A stretch of 64,000 nt of DNA from Agapanthus africanus (GCA_030015575.1 CM057338.1:135495546-135559545), one strand, 5' to 3'. Positions 33,092 through 46,102 are shown, numbered from the stretch's first letter. Notes: a model not told the origin generated them from the sequence alone. Program-made: numbers and translations.

Positions 33092-34219
33092 CTGAGATTA
33101 ATGCGAGTATGTGATACCGCATTCTATCCTCGCGAAGTGTGACATGATTGGTTATATATGATATAGCCGAGTTATCGGATCAAAAGTTGATTCGATAAGT
33201 TGTTACATATGATATTAGTCGGTTATATGTGATATAGCTGGATTATTAAATCAAGTGTTGATTTAATAATTTAATGTATAATTATATATTTGATATATTA
33301 CATTACATTAACTAGTATTAGCTCACTTAAGATTTCTTTTCTCACATTTGATAAACTTTACATATATGTGATATATGCATTGTTTTCTTTTTGGCACAAA
33401 ATATATATGTGATATATATAAGTGTGTCATGCTAGGTTACACATGCAATATGGATGTATGAGACTTATACCATGCTAGGGTTAAGTTAGGATTTTTATTT
33501 ATGTTAAGCTAATTCAAAAGAGTTTAAGTTTGTCATGGTTAAGCTTGGACAAAAGCTTTTGGATAACCATTGACAATGTCAACTCTTTTGTCAAGTTTAG
33601 GATATTTATTTAACCCAACCCTTAACCTTAGTGTATGGTTTATTCTCTACATGAGTTAGGCATCATATTTTGTGACCATGGTTGCATTTGTAACCTCATG
33701 AGTTCATTCTTTTCTATCATCACAACTTCATCTTCTTCTTCCTCATTCTTGAGTTCTCTTGATTTTGAAAAAGTGATGAAACCTTGTTAGAAAATGATTT
33801 CTAATGTGAGCAAAATTCCTACTTCATCATCATCTACTACTTGTCATTTAGTATAGGGTGTTTGCTTCACTAATTCCATGATTAGTGAAGAGATAGCTTG
33901 GGTTAGTGTCTTCTCGACGTAGATCATCTTCGGCCTCGAAGTCTTCGAAGCAAGCATGTTCGTTTCTTCAAGGGAACCTCTTTAGAGTCCGGTGTTCATG
34001 ATCGAACCGAAGGGACTACTACACGGAGCTATTGAAGTGAAGGACCGTTCTACAAAAGTTGTATTCCTTGTTCACTTTTAGTTGCAAAGTGTTTGCATAT
34101 GTATTCCGTTCGATTTCTAGTTAACGATTCATGGTTAGGGTTAGCTAGAACGGCAAATTTTTTTATTTGGTATGGACGATACCTCCCAAAACCTTGCTGC
34201 CGTGCTAGGCAACCCTTCA
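33092..34219 (+). repeat. Copia 5' LTR, right part
   Basis: Resumes with the duplicated ctgag (33092-33096) and aligns with 50209-51333, ending CCCTTCA. Together with 20058-21155 it gives about 2.2 kb, matching the 3' LTR length. Confidence 0.92.
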
Positions 34220-34220
34220 G

Positions 34221-34235
34221 TGGTAACAGAGCCAT
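34221..34235 (+). promoter_or_regulatory. Copia primer-binding site (initiator tRNA-Met)
   Basis: TGGTAACAGAGCCAT, one base after the LTR end, with one mismatch to the usual TGGTATCAGAGC. Confidence 0.9.
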
Positions 34236-34711
34236 GCTAGAAATTTATACGGATTTTGTTAGAATTACGAAACCGAAATACTCCGAAACCGAAATACTCC
34301 CAAAACCTTGCTGTCGATTTTAAAATGTTGTCAAAAATTTTTTTTAAACAAGTACAGAGTGATGTATTGGATATATCATGAACACACACAAAATTTCAGG
34401 GCATTCCCAAAAATTTTGGCCGGCCACCACCCATGTGATCTTGGCCAAATCCGAGCCCCACCCCCTGATTTTTTGCCTGTGTTCCAATGACTTGGTTTTG
34501 ATGTTTCAGGTGTTGTTTGTTTTTGCTAATTTTGCATGAGATATAATCTTACATTATAAACAATTCAGAGTGTTTCGTATTCGTAGTTTTAACATTATTT
34601 CGGGTTATTCGCATATTGTCTAGAAAAAGTTAAAAATTTCGATTGAATGTCAAAAACCCATTTTTTCAAGTTTAACGTATTCGGAAAAACATGCAAGTGA
34701 TCCTATGAACC
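34236..34711 (+). other. Copia leader, first piece
   Basis: Noncoding, with a tandem CCGAAATACTCC duplication at about 34272-34298. It is split at 34711 by A2; the leader resumes at 43677. GAACC at 34707-34711 is the left A2 target-site copy. Confidence 0.75.
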
Positions 34712-36479
34712 TGATTGATCATTTATCTTCATGTGTATATAAAATGTTTCACAACCAAAGAAATTTATACAGCAATCAATTAACGGTGTCGATGTAGCGC
34801 GTTAATGAATACGGATCGTCCACAGAGATGTGTGTTTTGATCGAACTTGTTTTTGTTGAGTCGAAAATTAAAGGATTAAAGAAGTTGCAAGAAAGTTGAT
34901 TCAAGATTTTTTTAAGATTTGATCTCAAGAAACATCAAGAAAATAGATCTAAAATCAAGAAATGTCCCAATCAATTTAGTTATCAAGATTTGTAGAATAG
35001 TTTATAGGATTCGATCAAATTAGTAGTAGTGATGAATCTAGAGATGACTAATCTTATCTATTGATAATTTGTAGCTAGAACGATGGTGACGAATGAAGAT
35101 TAGGGATCTATTGAAGAAACTAGGATTTCTCTTTCTCTATCCTTTGTCTTTTCATTGATCATCATTTGGATCTAGCCTTTAGCAAAGAGAATCATCAATT
35201 ATTTAATCCCTAGTTTGCAATGAAATTATCAAGAATGTGATCTCACTCCAAATTAGGTCATTGATGATTCTTTTTCCTAAAGTTCACAAATCTCATAAGA
35301 CTTAAGATTAGTAAAAGGATCTTATCATCACTAGATCTACCGATTCTCTCGAATCCTCCACAAGCGGAGATTTCACTCACACATCATGAAAATTAATGAA
35401 TCAAGAATCAAGAAGTTTCATAACGCAAGAATGTAAAGAAAGCAAGAATTACAATTATCACCTTTATTCAATCGACGACTAATTACACATTCCCTCAATT
35501 CGAGATTACAAGATGTTGCTCTCGATCGCTCCTTTTGAAGAGGTAACTAGATCTGTCGAATTTCGCTCCGCTCGATCTCCGCGAGTCACGGATCGTCGTG
35601 GATCTCTTGCTCGGATGAAGATTGGCTTCGCGGATAAAGGATCGATGGTTGCTTGCTTGATTTTCTTCTCAAAATGATCTTGATTTGGCTTTTGATTTGA
35701 ATTTAGGCTAGGGTTTTAGTATCAAGTTGTGTCACTTAACTTGAATTTGAATTTTGGCTCCAAATGTGTAACTAACTCCTCACTCATTAATTGTGTAACC
35801 CCAAAACCCTAGATCTAGATCTCATTTTATAACCACCTCATTTGAATCTTCCCTCCAAAGCTAGGTTGTTAGAGAGAGCTTTCTAGAATGAGTTTGTTAG
35901 AGAGAATATTCTAGAATGAGTTTGTTATGCAGAGCCTTCTGGAGGAAGCCACATGGTAATTGAGAGTCTTCTGGAAGCTAGGGTTGTTACAGGGAATATT
36001 CCAGAGGATTTTGGAGGTCTAAAGAGCTAACCAGGCAATGGAACCGTGGCGGATCGGCCAACTCGGCCATGGATCCGCGGCCATATAATAGGCTTATTGC
36101 ATGAAATTTCTATGGTCTTCTTCTGACAATGTGGGGATCTTCTTCTGATACCAGGAATCTAAAATTTCTTTCTTGGTTGCTTCCAGATCTCAAGTCTTGT
36201 ACTTGATGCATTTTATTGGCACTTTTGTGATTCCAGCTCTTTAACCTGAAGGATTTTCTGCACACAATCTTGATAAACAGTGTTGAGATAAACAATATCA
36301 TTCGTGCAGTAATAAACACACAATTTCCCTCATAATACTGGTTATAATGTATAACACATGTTATTTGATATTTTGTAGACAAATTGCTAATATGTACTAT
36401 ATTTATACCAAACACCTTTAGATGATTGCGAAGAATAGGGAAATTGATGTGTTAAAAATGCAATATTTTCGACTGATCA
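34712..36479 (-). repeat. A2 3' LTR
   Basis: 1768 bp, matching 41878-43671 and 6017-7829. It has two copies of a TTCTAGAATGAGTTTGTTA unit (35882-35940) where the 5' LTR has three. The palindrome pair lies at 36034-36082. Confidence 0.93.
36034..36082. repeat. GC-rich palindrome pair in A2 3' LTR
   Basis: CAATGGAACCGTGGCGGATC and GGCCATGGATCCGCGGCC, a partly decayed form of the module that is well preserved in the A2 5' LTR (43227-43273). Confidence 0.75.
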
Positions 36480-38091
36480 AATACCCCCAAACTTAATTTT
36501 TGGTCCTCTCGAGCAAACTTGTTTTATTTTTAAGAGAAGGAGAAAATAAAGAAAAAGAAAAACTAGCCAGCACACTTTCGTAGGCAACACGATTGCACTG
36601 AGCACGTGCAACAAGCCTTTAAACCTCTAGGTATCCATAGTAGGAGGAGTGTTGTCTCCTGAGGGTTTTCAGCGGATTGCACCCACAAAATCCAATAATA
36701 AAAAGAAGACCGTAAACGTTACATGTAAAGATAAGAATTATAAAAGAAAGACTTTGAAAATTAGAGTTTCCAACTATACTAGCTTTTCGGTTGTCATGAG
36801 CCCTATCTTAATAGTCATGAAAAGATGCTAGAAATCACATCATCCCTCAATAAAACATCGTCTTTATTCTTCATCTTCCAAACATTGATCATATACCCCT
36901 ACGTGTGTGTAAAAGACATCCCTACACTCGGAGAATTCAATTCAAGCTATCATACTCTTGTCCATCTATCTCAGTACTTTTTTCGATGAATATTTAGATG
37001 GATTTCCTCATACATTTTTCATGCGACCGTTAATACTTCTTGAGGTACTAACCGACCGATTACTCATGTGCTTTCTTATTAGGTGTATTAGTATTTTGCT
37101 CGTCTTGCAACACCTAAGGCTTAGCAGTGACTCCCAAACCAGTTGGTCTAAGGCACTAGGTGATGAAGCACCATCGCTATATTTTTTTTATGCTGTCTTG
37201 GTGATTACAAAACCATTGTTCATTTTTCTTCACCATTTTATATTATATTTTCCATTTATTATTTCATTCATACTTTGGCTTTTATACAAGAGCATTTCAA
37301 GGTATCCTCTACTATCCCGAGTTTCAAGACATGTGTAAGTGCGTATAGTAGGGTATCAACGTTCAAATGTTTGGCTTTCAGAATATGAACTATTTTTCAG
37401 ACTTATTTTTATCCTCAGATTAGTGACTTCCTTCATCTAACTAACCCTTGGGACAACGGCTCATAACTACTTATTACTAGTTCGTTTAAGAAAACTTCTA
37501 GTTTTCTAGGTTTTCTTAAATTTTTCCAATCTCTTGGATGTAATTTTTCACTATCTAATCTTTTATTATCTTATTTATATACAAATTTTTTATTTTTTTT
37601 TTCATTTTTTAATATGTTTTGTGCTTATGCAAAGTATGATGCAAAGTGATGCGTAAATAAGCACAAACCTCCCCCAAACTTGTTTTCAACAGTGTCCTCT
37701 TTGTTGTCTTCTGCTAAACCTCAAAAAACCTGTAAGCTTGGGAGGACATTATTAATGGGGGCAAGAATAAGCGAAAGTGAAAAATCCTCCCCCAAACTTA
37801 TTTTTGGCTCACAATTTTTGAGAACAACTTTTATTTTTAAGAGCCAAAAATATACCCCCCAAACTTGAGTTAAACAATGTGAATTGAAAATCATAAGAGG
37901 GGGTCAAAAATTACTGGTCAATGCCAAGCTTTGCAAAGACCGAAAGTCAACACCAACCATTCGAAGATTTTATCAGTGTAGTGCATCAGTTGGTGGAAGA
38001 ACATGTTATAAGGAACCAGGAAGAGGTGGGGAAAAGATAAGTGGTAGGAAAGAATGTGTTTGCGTCTCGTTTTGAAGAAATGACACAGTGA
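36480..38091 (-). other. A2 3' noncoding region with polypurine tract
   Basis: On the minus strand this ends in AAGTTTGGGGGTATT (36480-36494) before the LTR. 36480-37200 matches the B1 and B2 3' blocks, including the TTGCAC/GTGCAA hairpin (36593-36611). 37660-37870 carries repeated CCCCCAAACTT (polypurine-like on the minus strand). The short frames here have no family resemblance. Confidence 0.8.
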
Positions 38092-38373
38092 TTATGATGG
38101 ATTACTCGCATTCTCTTTATAGCCCAGAAGAAGGGGTGGAGGTTCAATTTCTTTGTATTGAGGGTGATTCACCTCAACACCCGTGTCTTTTAAAAATGCG
38201 AGTTCATCAGCAAAAATTTCCTCAAAACTCTCATCGATACTCCGAAGAATAATGTTATCAAAAAGCACGGGGTGATCTTTAGACTCCAAAAAACGGTTCA
38301 TAATCAGTGTTAGTTGTTGACCCGGACAACTCGGTGGAAGAGTCCGTTTGTGTATGATACATAGTTGGGTCAA
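38092..38373 (-). pseudogene. A2 post-protease tail
   Basis: A 93-codon frame whose SIDESFEEIFADELAFLKD and EPPPLLL segments match the end of the B2 coding region (about 54910-55070). It overlaps the end of the protease frame at 38279 by frameshift, and then the coding region stops where RT should follow. Confidence 0.75.
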
Positions 38374-39163
38374 ACAGCAACATATGAAAAGTGTCTAGAT
38401 CAGTATCATGAGGCTGATCAAATTCGCTGCCGGCGACATCCATTAATTCGACAGAACATGCTTGAGCAGAAGGATCGGAGGGTACACTTCCCAACTTGTA
38501 AATATTCAGCCCAATTGACATCTTCCCGAAGGATAGGGTCATAGAGCCGTTACGACAGTTGATTATAGCATTGGAAGTGGCAAAAAAGGGACGACCTAGA
38601 ATCACCGGAATTTGGTTCCGTGGGTTCGCTACAGGCTGTGTATCAAGAACAATAAAGTCCACAGGGAATACAAATTCCCCGATTTTTATCAACACATCCT
38701 CAAGTTCACCCCTAGGTTTGGTGATTGATTGGTCGGCTATCTGGAGAGTTATGTTCAAGGGCTTTAACACTCCGATACCTAGTTGCTCATAGACTGAATA
38801 TGGAAGCAAGTTAACACTAGCGCCAAGGTCAAGTAAAGCACGGTTAATGTGTTTATCCCCAATAGAAATAGAAATAGTAGGACAGCCAGGGTCCTTACGT
38901 TTCCTTAGTGATTGTTGGGGAAAATCCGCGTCTACAGTACTTGACACGGAAACTTTTTTAGGCACTTGAGACTTCTTCTTCCTAGTGCACAAGTTCTTAA
39001 GAATTTTCGCATAGGACGGAACTTGTTGTATAGCATCTAGGAGAGGGATGTTGATGTTAACTTGCTTAAACATTTCCACAAGCTTCTCCATTTGGGCATT
39101 GGGTTTGTTGGGCCTCAACCTTTCCGGAAATGGAGCTTTATCAATAAGTGTTGGGTCCCACAT
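38279..39163 (-). pseudogene. A2 protease region
   Basis: 294 codons, closely similar to A1: the Athila-type stretch [19 protein letters not shown], then DPGCPTISI and the protease site [20 protein letters not shown], then [12 protein letters not shown]. It follows the linker across an in-frame TAG near 39263. The aspartic protease would mature Gag; here it is cut off from a gag start by stops and a frameshift. Confidence 0.88.
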
Positions 39164-39262
39164 TTGTGGAGAAGGTTGTGGGGGTGGAAAGGATGGAGTG
39201 GGTGGAGGGTTCGAGCCTTTGGGAAAACGGAGAATAGGCTCGGAAGAAGAAGGTAAATTAGA

Positions 39263-39955
39263 CTAAATAGGGTAAGAAGTAGAAGTGGGAGTGGAAGTGG
39301 AAGTGGAAGCCTGGGGTTCAATTGATTCCTCAACATCAATCTGTTCACCCACATGATTGTCTAGCACTCTTCCAGATCTCAACATGGTAAGTGCATTCAC
39401 ATTAGTGTAATGTGAAGGTCCAGGATCAGGTAGAGCTTGAGATGGAAGATTCCCTTTCTCTCTAGCACTTATTTCGGCTGTTAACTGTGCAATTTGTGCT
39501 TCCATCGATTTAATATTCTCACCTTGGGAGGCGGTGGTTTTCTTTATATCATCGATAGAAGACTTAAAATTAGCCAACATTTGAATAGAATTTATCAGAA
39601 GCAAACTCATGGTTTATTCAAGTGCAGATGTGTTATTGGTACCGGCAGAAAAAGGATCAAAATTGTTGGCCGGGTTTTGAAAAGGTTGCGATTGAAAGGG
39701 GTTCTGACTCGGTTGTGGTGGTTGCTGTTGTGGTGGAGGGACCCATTGAAAGTTATTTTGGTTTAGATCCGTGTATTGGGTTTGGTGTTGGATCCAAGAA
39801 AGATCAGGGTGATTCCTCCAATCTTGATTATATGAGGAAGAAGAAGGATCGTTTCCAGGTCTTTGCTGAAATGCAGCATTAGTGTGACCTTGAAACGGTA
39901 CATTCAAAGGACATTCTTCCATCAAATGTGATGGATTTGAATAGCAGCCACACAC
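39263..39955 (-). pseudogene. A2 gag C-terminus and linker
   Basis: Two frames in register (39614-39955 and 39263-39610) divided by an in-frame stop at 39614. The first holds the CX2CX4HX4C zinc knuckle (CGCYSNPSHLMEEC) and a Pro/Gln-rich segment; the second holds a coiled-coil-like stretch and the Athila LRSGR motif. Confidence 0.85.
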
Positions 39956-39978
39956 GGTTTTGGGAAGTGTGTAATAGT

Positions 39979-40797
39979 TTAGGGGGCTGAAGAAATTCTA
40001 TTTTCTGTAGCGTCGAGTTTCCTTTGTATTGCGGCCATTTCGGTTCTCATTGTAACGGAAACATCGAGCTGATTGATATCATCCCTAGATGATGGTGGTC
40101 TAACACTTTCCCATTGTAATTTGTTTTGAGCTAAATCTTCTAGGTATTTCCAAGCTTCACCATCATCTTTAGATAGGAATTGGCAATGACATATGGTTTC
40201 AAGCATCTGTTTAGTCGTGAGATCAATACCCTCATAGATAACTCGACACAAATCCCATCTGGGGATTCCGTGATGAGGGCATTGTAAAAGAAGATCCTTG
40301 AACCGTTCAAAGCATTTCCAGAATGGTTCATTGGGAAGTTGGGTGAATTTGAAGATTTTGCTCCGAACACGGCTGGTCTTGTGATTGGGATAAAATTTCT
40401 TAAGGAATGCTGCAACAAATTCATCCCATTTTGAAATAGAATGTGCGGTTGTATTATAAAACCACTTCTCGGCTAAATCGCACAAAGTGAATGGGAGAAA
40501 ACGTAAATGCAGAGCATCCAAATACAGTTGTGACGTTCCAATCATTGCGCATAGATTTTCAAATTTGGATATAAAAACGTATGCGTCTTCAGACTCAAGA
40601 CCGTGAAATTTGGGTAACAGTTTGATAAATTGGGGGTTGATTTCAAAATTTTCCCTGTTGGCAGGTGGTATAGAAAGACAGGTGGGAAGGGGAGCACGTG
40701 TTGGATAGCATCTCTTTTGGAGAGAAACGCGTGGAGGATTCCGCACACCTGCGGGCGGTGGCAGAGTGGTGTTAAAGTTTGATGGATATCCGTCCAT
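39979..40797 (-). pseudogene. A2 gag N-terminal (capsid) region
   Basis: About 270 codons matching A1 gag ([38 protein letters not shown]). I place the start at 40797 (MDGYPSN) by alignment with A1 MDPPPSN; the frame is open further upstream to 41013, but that part is leader. A 1-nt shift near 39990 separates it from the zinc knuckle. Confidence 0.87.
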
Positions 40798-41856
40798 CGC
40801 GGTGGTGGTGGGAAAAAGAAAATGTAGAAATACCGACTTTGGAGTCGATGGGGGAAACACGGACAAGACGGGCGCTAGAATCCCGTGTCCAGCCGAGCTT
40901 GCACTAAAATGTTTAACACAAGTGGCAGCGTTGTGATAATTAGGGGAAAAGTTGGTTGGTGTTTGTTTTGAAAAATACTGTTTTTGAAAAATCAAATCAC
41001 AAAAAAAATGCACACACCGCCCTAGATCTAGTGGTCACCTAGGTCAAGGCTCTAGATCACTCCTAGATTTCAAAAAGACAAGTCCTAAGATAAATCCTCT
41101 ACTGCCTCTTTGCGCCTTCTGTGGCCAGGTAAGTGCCAGGTAAGTGGGAGGTTCTCCACTACATAAGTAGTGGGCCTAATTAAGTAATTACTTGCCTTAG
41201 ACACATCTGCCTTAGATACCACAAAAGAAACGCGGATAAGCAATAGATTACCCACGACCTCCTTCTGTCCTAAATGAGTGCGACAATCCTTAGAGTCTTG
41301 TCTAGATATTTTTTAGTTAACGAGGGTGATGCGGATGCAAGTTTGTGATTTTTGGGCCTTAGGAAGGGTAATGAACTCCCTACCTAATCTGAATTTGGTT
41401 TTTGCCCCTTAATTTCCGTATTAAAATATGCAAACAACCAAGATCAAACACGCAACAATTTTTCTTTTTGCGGCGCTGCGAATTTTTGCAAAGAATCCTG
41501 CAGAAATTAGTTAATGGACAGAGCAGGGAGGAGATAAGAAATTATAGAAGTTATCACAGAGAAATGAAATTCTGAAGCTTCAATATCACCGCGGATCCGC
41601 CGCGAAATGCTTGCTATGGCCGCAGTTCCGCGGTGAGTTGATGAGATCCTTGCACAAAATTTTGTACAGATGCTCCTTTTACTCCACTGGACTTTCTGAA
41701 ATGATCTAAATATTTTTCCCTTTGCTCCGATGATTTCAGATTCTCTCGCAAAAATCACAACAAATCGTTAAGCGCTTGTTGCGAAGTTTGATCTAAAAAT
41801 TGTGATGGAATAATAATTTTTCAACTCAAATAACAAAAACGAACAAAATAGCACAC
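40798..41856 (-). other. A2 leader
   Basis: Noncoding, collinear with the A1 leader. It contains the palindrome pair at 41589-41634 (CCGCGGATCCGCCGCG and GGCCGCAGTTCCGCGGT). Confidence 0.75.
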
Positions 41857-41875
41857 ATCCCCGGCAATGATGCCA
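41857..41875 (-). promoter_or_regulatory. A2 primer-binding site (tRNA-Asp type)
   Basis: The minus strand reads TGGCATCATTGCCGGGGAT, three mismatches from the tRNA-Asp complement, two bases from the LTR. Confidence 0.85.
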
Positions 41876-41877
41876 TT

Positions 41878-43671
41878 TGATTGATCATTTATCTTCGTGT
41901 GTATATAAAATGTTTCACAGCCAAAGAAATTTATACCGCAATCAATTAACGGTGTCGATGTAGCGCGTTAATGAATACGGATCGTCTACTGAGATGTGTG
42001 TTTTGATTGATCTTGTTTTAGTTGAGTCGAAAATTAAAAGATAAAAGAAGTTGCAAGAAAGTTGATTCAAGATTTTTTAAGATTTGATCTCAAGAAACAT
42101 CAAGAAAATAGATCTAGAATCAAGAAATGTCCCAATCAATTTAGTTATCAAGATTTGTAGAATAGCTTGTAGGATTCGATCAAATTAGTAGTAGCGATGA
42201 ATCTAGAGATGACTAATCTTTTCTATTGATAATTTGTAGCTAGAACGATAGTGACGAATGAAGAATAGGGATCTATTGAAGAAACTAGGGTTACTCCTTC
42301 TCTATCCCTTGTCTTTTCATTGATTATCATTTGGATCTAGCCTTTAGCAAAAAGAATCATCAATTATTTAATCCCTAGTTTGCAACGAAATTATCAAGAA
42401 TGTGATCTCACTCTAAATTAGGTCATTGATGATTCTTTTTCCTAAAGTTCACAAATCTCATATGACTTAAGATTAGTAAAAGGATCTTATCATCACTAGA
42501 TCTACTGATTCTCTCGAATCCTCCACAAGCGGAGATTTCACTCACACATCATGAAAATTAATGAATCAAGAATCAAGAAGTTTCATAACGCAAGAATGTA
42601 AAGAAAGTAAGAATTACAATTATCACCTTTATTCATTCGACGACTAATTACACATTCCCTCAATTCGAGATTACAAGATATTGCTTTCGATCGCTCCTTT
42701 TGAAGAGGTAACTAGATCCGTCGAATTTCACTCCGCTCGATCTCCGTAAGTCGTGGATCGTTGTGGATCTCTTGCTCGGATGAAGATTGGCTTCACGGAT
42801 AAAAGATCGATGGTTGCTTGCTTGATTTTCTTCTCAAAATGATCTTGATTTGGCTTTTGATTTGAATTTGGGCTAGGGTTTTAGTATCAAGTTGTGTCAC
42901 TCAACTTGAATTTGAATTTTGGCTCCAAATGTGTAACTAACTCCACACTCATTAATTGTGTAACCCCAAAACCCTAGATCTAGATCTCATTTTATAACCA
43001 CCTCATTTGAATCTTCCCTCCAAAGCTAGGTTCTAGAGAGAGCCTTCTAGAATGAGTTTGTTAGAGAGAATATTCTAGAATGAGTTTGTTAGAGAGAATA
43101 TTCTAGAATGAGTTTGTTATGCAGAGCTTTCTAGAAGAAGCCACATAGTAATTGAGAGTCTTCTGGAAGTTAGGGTTGTTACAGGGAATATTACAGAGGA
43201 TTTTGGAGGGCCAAAGAGCTAACCAGGCCGCGGAACCGTGGCGGATCGGTCAACTCGGCCGCGGATCCGCGGCCATATAATGGGCCCACTGCATGAAATT
43301 TCTGTGGTCTTCTTCTGACAATGTTGGGATCTTCTTCTGATACCTGGAATCTGAAATTTCTTTCTTGGTTGATGCCAGATCTCAAGTCTTGTACTTGATG
43401 CATTTTATTGGCACTTTTGTAATTCCAGCTCTTTAACATGATGGATTTTCTGCACACAATCTTGATAAACAGTGTTGAGATAAGCAATATCATGCGTGCA
43501 GTAATAAATACACAATTTCCCTCATAATGCTGGTTATAAAATATAACACATGTTATTTGATATTTTGCAGAAGAATTGCTAATATGTGCTATATTTATAC
43601 CAAACACCTTTAGATGATTGCAAAGAATAGGGAAATTGATGTGTTAAAAATGCAATATTTTCGACTGATTA
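41878..43671 (-). repeat. A2 5' LTR
   Basis: 1794 bp. It has three copies of a ~32-bp TTCTAGAATGAGTTTGTTA repeat at 43046-43140 (two in the 3' LTR) and a well-preserved palindrome pair at 43227-43273. The outer end reads TAATCAGTCG on the minus strand, so the terminal TG is mutated to TA. Confidence 0.92.
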
Positions 43672-43676
43672 GAATC

Positions 43677-46102
43677 CTCTGGAAGAATGAAACCCTAACT
43701 CAACTTTTTTGGATCGCGGAACCGCGGTCAAACCCTTGGGTTTGCCGTAGTTCCGTGGCGACATGAGTGAGGGTTGGGTTGGCCCATCTACGGCTGGTAC
43801 ATAGGTACTGTGGTATATTCTGGGTATTATTAAAACTGTGCTCAAGTGTTGAGTTGTCGAGAAATTCTGGGACTTTGATAAATCGATCGAAAAGTTTTAA
43901 CGTTCGTCCGGGTATCATGTGATGGGATACAATATTTGGAATCCACATGTAGTTATGAGATAACTAATTTGAATGTTATAAATCTTGCAATTTAGTCTCA
44001 TTTGATCGGTTGCCACGGGATTTTGATGTGATCAAAAGTCCGTCGCAATCACGTAGTGTACGCGGATACTCGCCGGGTAAACTTAATAGATAGCCACGCC
44101 CCATAGCCCCGGCCAAGTGACTGTAGGAGAATCCCGTGGCTAAAAGCATCCGTTCGGGTGTTCATGCGAGCGGTGTTCCGCCTTAGTGCACTTCGTCGAC
44201 GGTATCGGGGGGTGCGGCCGTCTACTATAGTTTCCGATGAGCATTCGATCAGGATGTCGGGAATCTTGTTGAATTGCCCGATTAGATATTGAAAAGTGTT
44301 TTCGAGATCGAGACTAAAATGCGGGGTTTATAATTGTTAGACATGCGATGTCTAAGGAATTCATTTGGTTAGGCATCAAATCTGAATATGAGATATTTCG
44401 GGTTTATGATGTCTATGGTGATTGCAGATTCCAACTGTTGTAGTTTTTCACTTTCTTTTCTGCGACCGTAAGTATAATATGTAGTGTATCGCCGGTTTCG
44501 GTACTATATGTCAACGACAATTGGGATACGCATATTTACTTACGTTGATGACATGTGATGTAATGTGTTGCTGTGATATGTTATATTGGATCGTCGCGAT
44601 TGAATAGCCGGGGGTTTTATGTGAGATGAGAGTTTTTCATTTTCATTCATGTAAAATTAATTGTATGTAATATTCTTTTATTGGGGTACTTCCGGGTTGA
44701 GGATGATGTCACCATTGTATATTATTTACTTTTCCGCGTTAGGATAGACCCAAGGCGGGAAGCACAAGTAACCAGGTTCTAGGGTCCAGTGGGAGACCAT
44801 CTCGAGGATTCGAGACCGTGTCTCCTAACTCTATAATTGGTAGGGTTGCTTGCCGCTCTCGTAGGGGTCTAGGGGTGTGGGATTGGCTATTCATCACGAC
44901 CGTGAAATCCGTGTTTTATACAGACTTAAAATAAACCCCGAAAATCCCAGTATATCTAATATTTCATATATTTTATTCTGCTGCGATATTCTGTGTTGTG
45001 ATCATTGATTATATTCTGAGACGAATGCCTATATTATATATATGAGATATAATTAATATTTCTGCTTTCGTTTTATATTTGATGCTTGGGAAGCATGATA
45101 AATGATACTTCATTAATGAGATTAATGAAATAAAAGAAACCTAAAGCTGTTGTAGAAACTTGTTTTAAAAATTGGTAGCTCTAGTTCTTGCTTTGCATAG
45201 CGGTATTTTTTATAGAATATCCAGCACCTTATTCGATAAGGAAAGAGCCGAGATCCCTTCACCGGGAGTGACCTCTTTAGCGAAACTAGCAGATGCTACA
45301 CACTCGGTTTGTCTTTTAATTGCTTCTATAGTTTTTACTTTGCATAGAGGTATTCCTTGTAGAATATCCAGCACCTTATTCGATAAGGAAAGAGTCGACG
45401 AACCCTTCACCGGGAGTGACCTCTTTAGCTAAACTAGTAAAAGCCTCAAAAACACTCCTTTTAAAATTCACTCGATTCTACAACGATATCAAGTTCATTA
45501 CGCAAAGGGTTTTCTTAAAAATCTGTCGTAGTGCTCCGTCATATCAGATAAGTAATAGTCAGTATTCATGCTGCGTTTGTTGGTCTTAGTCAAGGCGTAG
45601 TGTGCGGTAGCTGATTACTGCTTATCTGCATAAGCATATGATGCGATTGAGTTAGGGTAGTCGTGTGACCTTGTTGGCCTTTGTCAAGGGTCGTGCGGGT
45701 GGGTTTAATTCAATCAGGAAATGACGGGCTGAACTTGACTAGCATCCTATGGTTTGTTGTCCTTTGTCAAGGTCATAGGAGGTTAGGGGCAAAATATTAT
45801 TGGGAATTTCAAGTGTTGAAATTTGCAATGAGATTGCATACCTTCTATGAGATAGTTGAATCCCAATACCCACTACGAGTAAGAGTTACTCCTGGGAGAT
45901 TTTTACACATTACAATTAGCCGATCAAGTAGGTGTCTAGAAAGGTGTCAACGGGGTTACGCCTATGGGAAAACGAGGTTTATTTTAATTAGGTCCGTGCG
46001 AAAGCACGGGGAACCTCCCTTAAAGTACCGGCACTGGCCTGGCTGAAAGATTGGCGAACTTGTAGGGTGTAATTAATCCCGGCTAGTCTTTCCTTTTAGG
46101 GT
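43677..46102 (+). other. Copia leader, second piece, and probable gag remnant
   Basis: No convincing domain. It has the palindrome module at 43713-43759 (ATCGCGGAACCGCGGTC, GCCGTAGTTCCGTGGC) and a direct repeat of about 115 bp at 147-bp spacing (45177-45289, 45323-45438). Gag is expected near the right end by element order, but I could not identify it with confidence. Confidence 0.6.
45177..45438 (+). repeat. Direct repeat in copia leader
   Basis: Two copies sharing TAGAATATCCAGCACCTTAT and CACCGGGAGTGACCTCTTTA, offset by about 147 bases. Confidence 0.8.

Larger units (their letters stand above)
34712..43671 (-). mobile_element. A2: Athila derivative lacking RT, RNase H and integrase
   Basis: LTRs at 41878-43671 (5') and 34712-36479 (3'), tRNA-Asp-type primer site (41857-41875), polypurine tract, and flanks gaacc (34707-34711) / gaatc (43672-43676). 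The LARD segment at 26395-26420, related to the copia leader, shows the uninterrupted order and so supports this exact insertion point. The internal region keeps gag and protease but jumps from the post-protease tail (about 38092) to the 3' noncoding block, so 2.5-3 kb of pol is missing relative to A1. It would need Athila proteins in trans. Confidence 0.92.

Noticed and set aside
33290..33430. Centromere- or MAR-like AT-rich run
   Set aside because: It is part of the copia LTR, present again at 50395-50540, and needs no separate explanation.
36958..37338. 126-codon plus-strand hydrophobic ORF in A2 3' region
   Set aside because: Antisense to A2, AT-rich, no family match; the region is the conserved noncoding block. 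An env-like gene was considered, but the sense strand has no long frame.
45172..45432. 86-codon ORF in copia leader and its mirror frame
   Set aside because: It follows the tandem repeat exactly (each half translates to the same motif), and lies upstream of protease without gag signatures.
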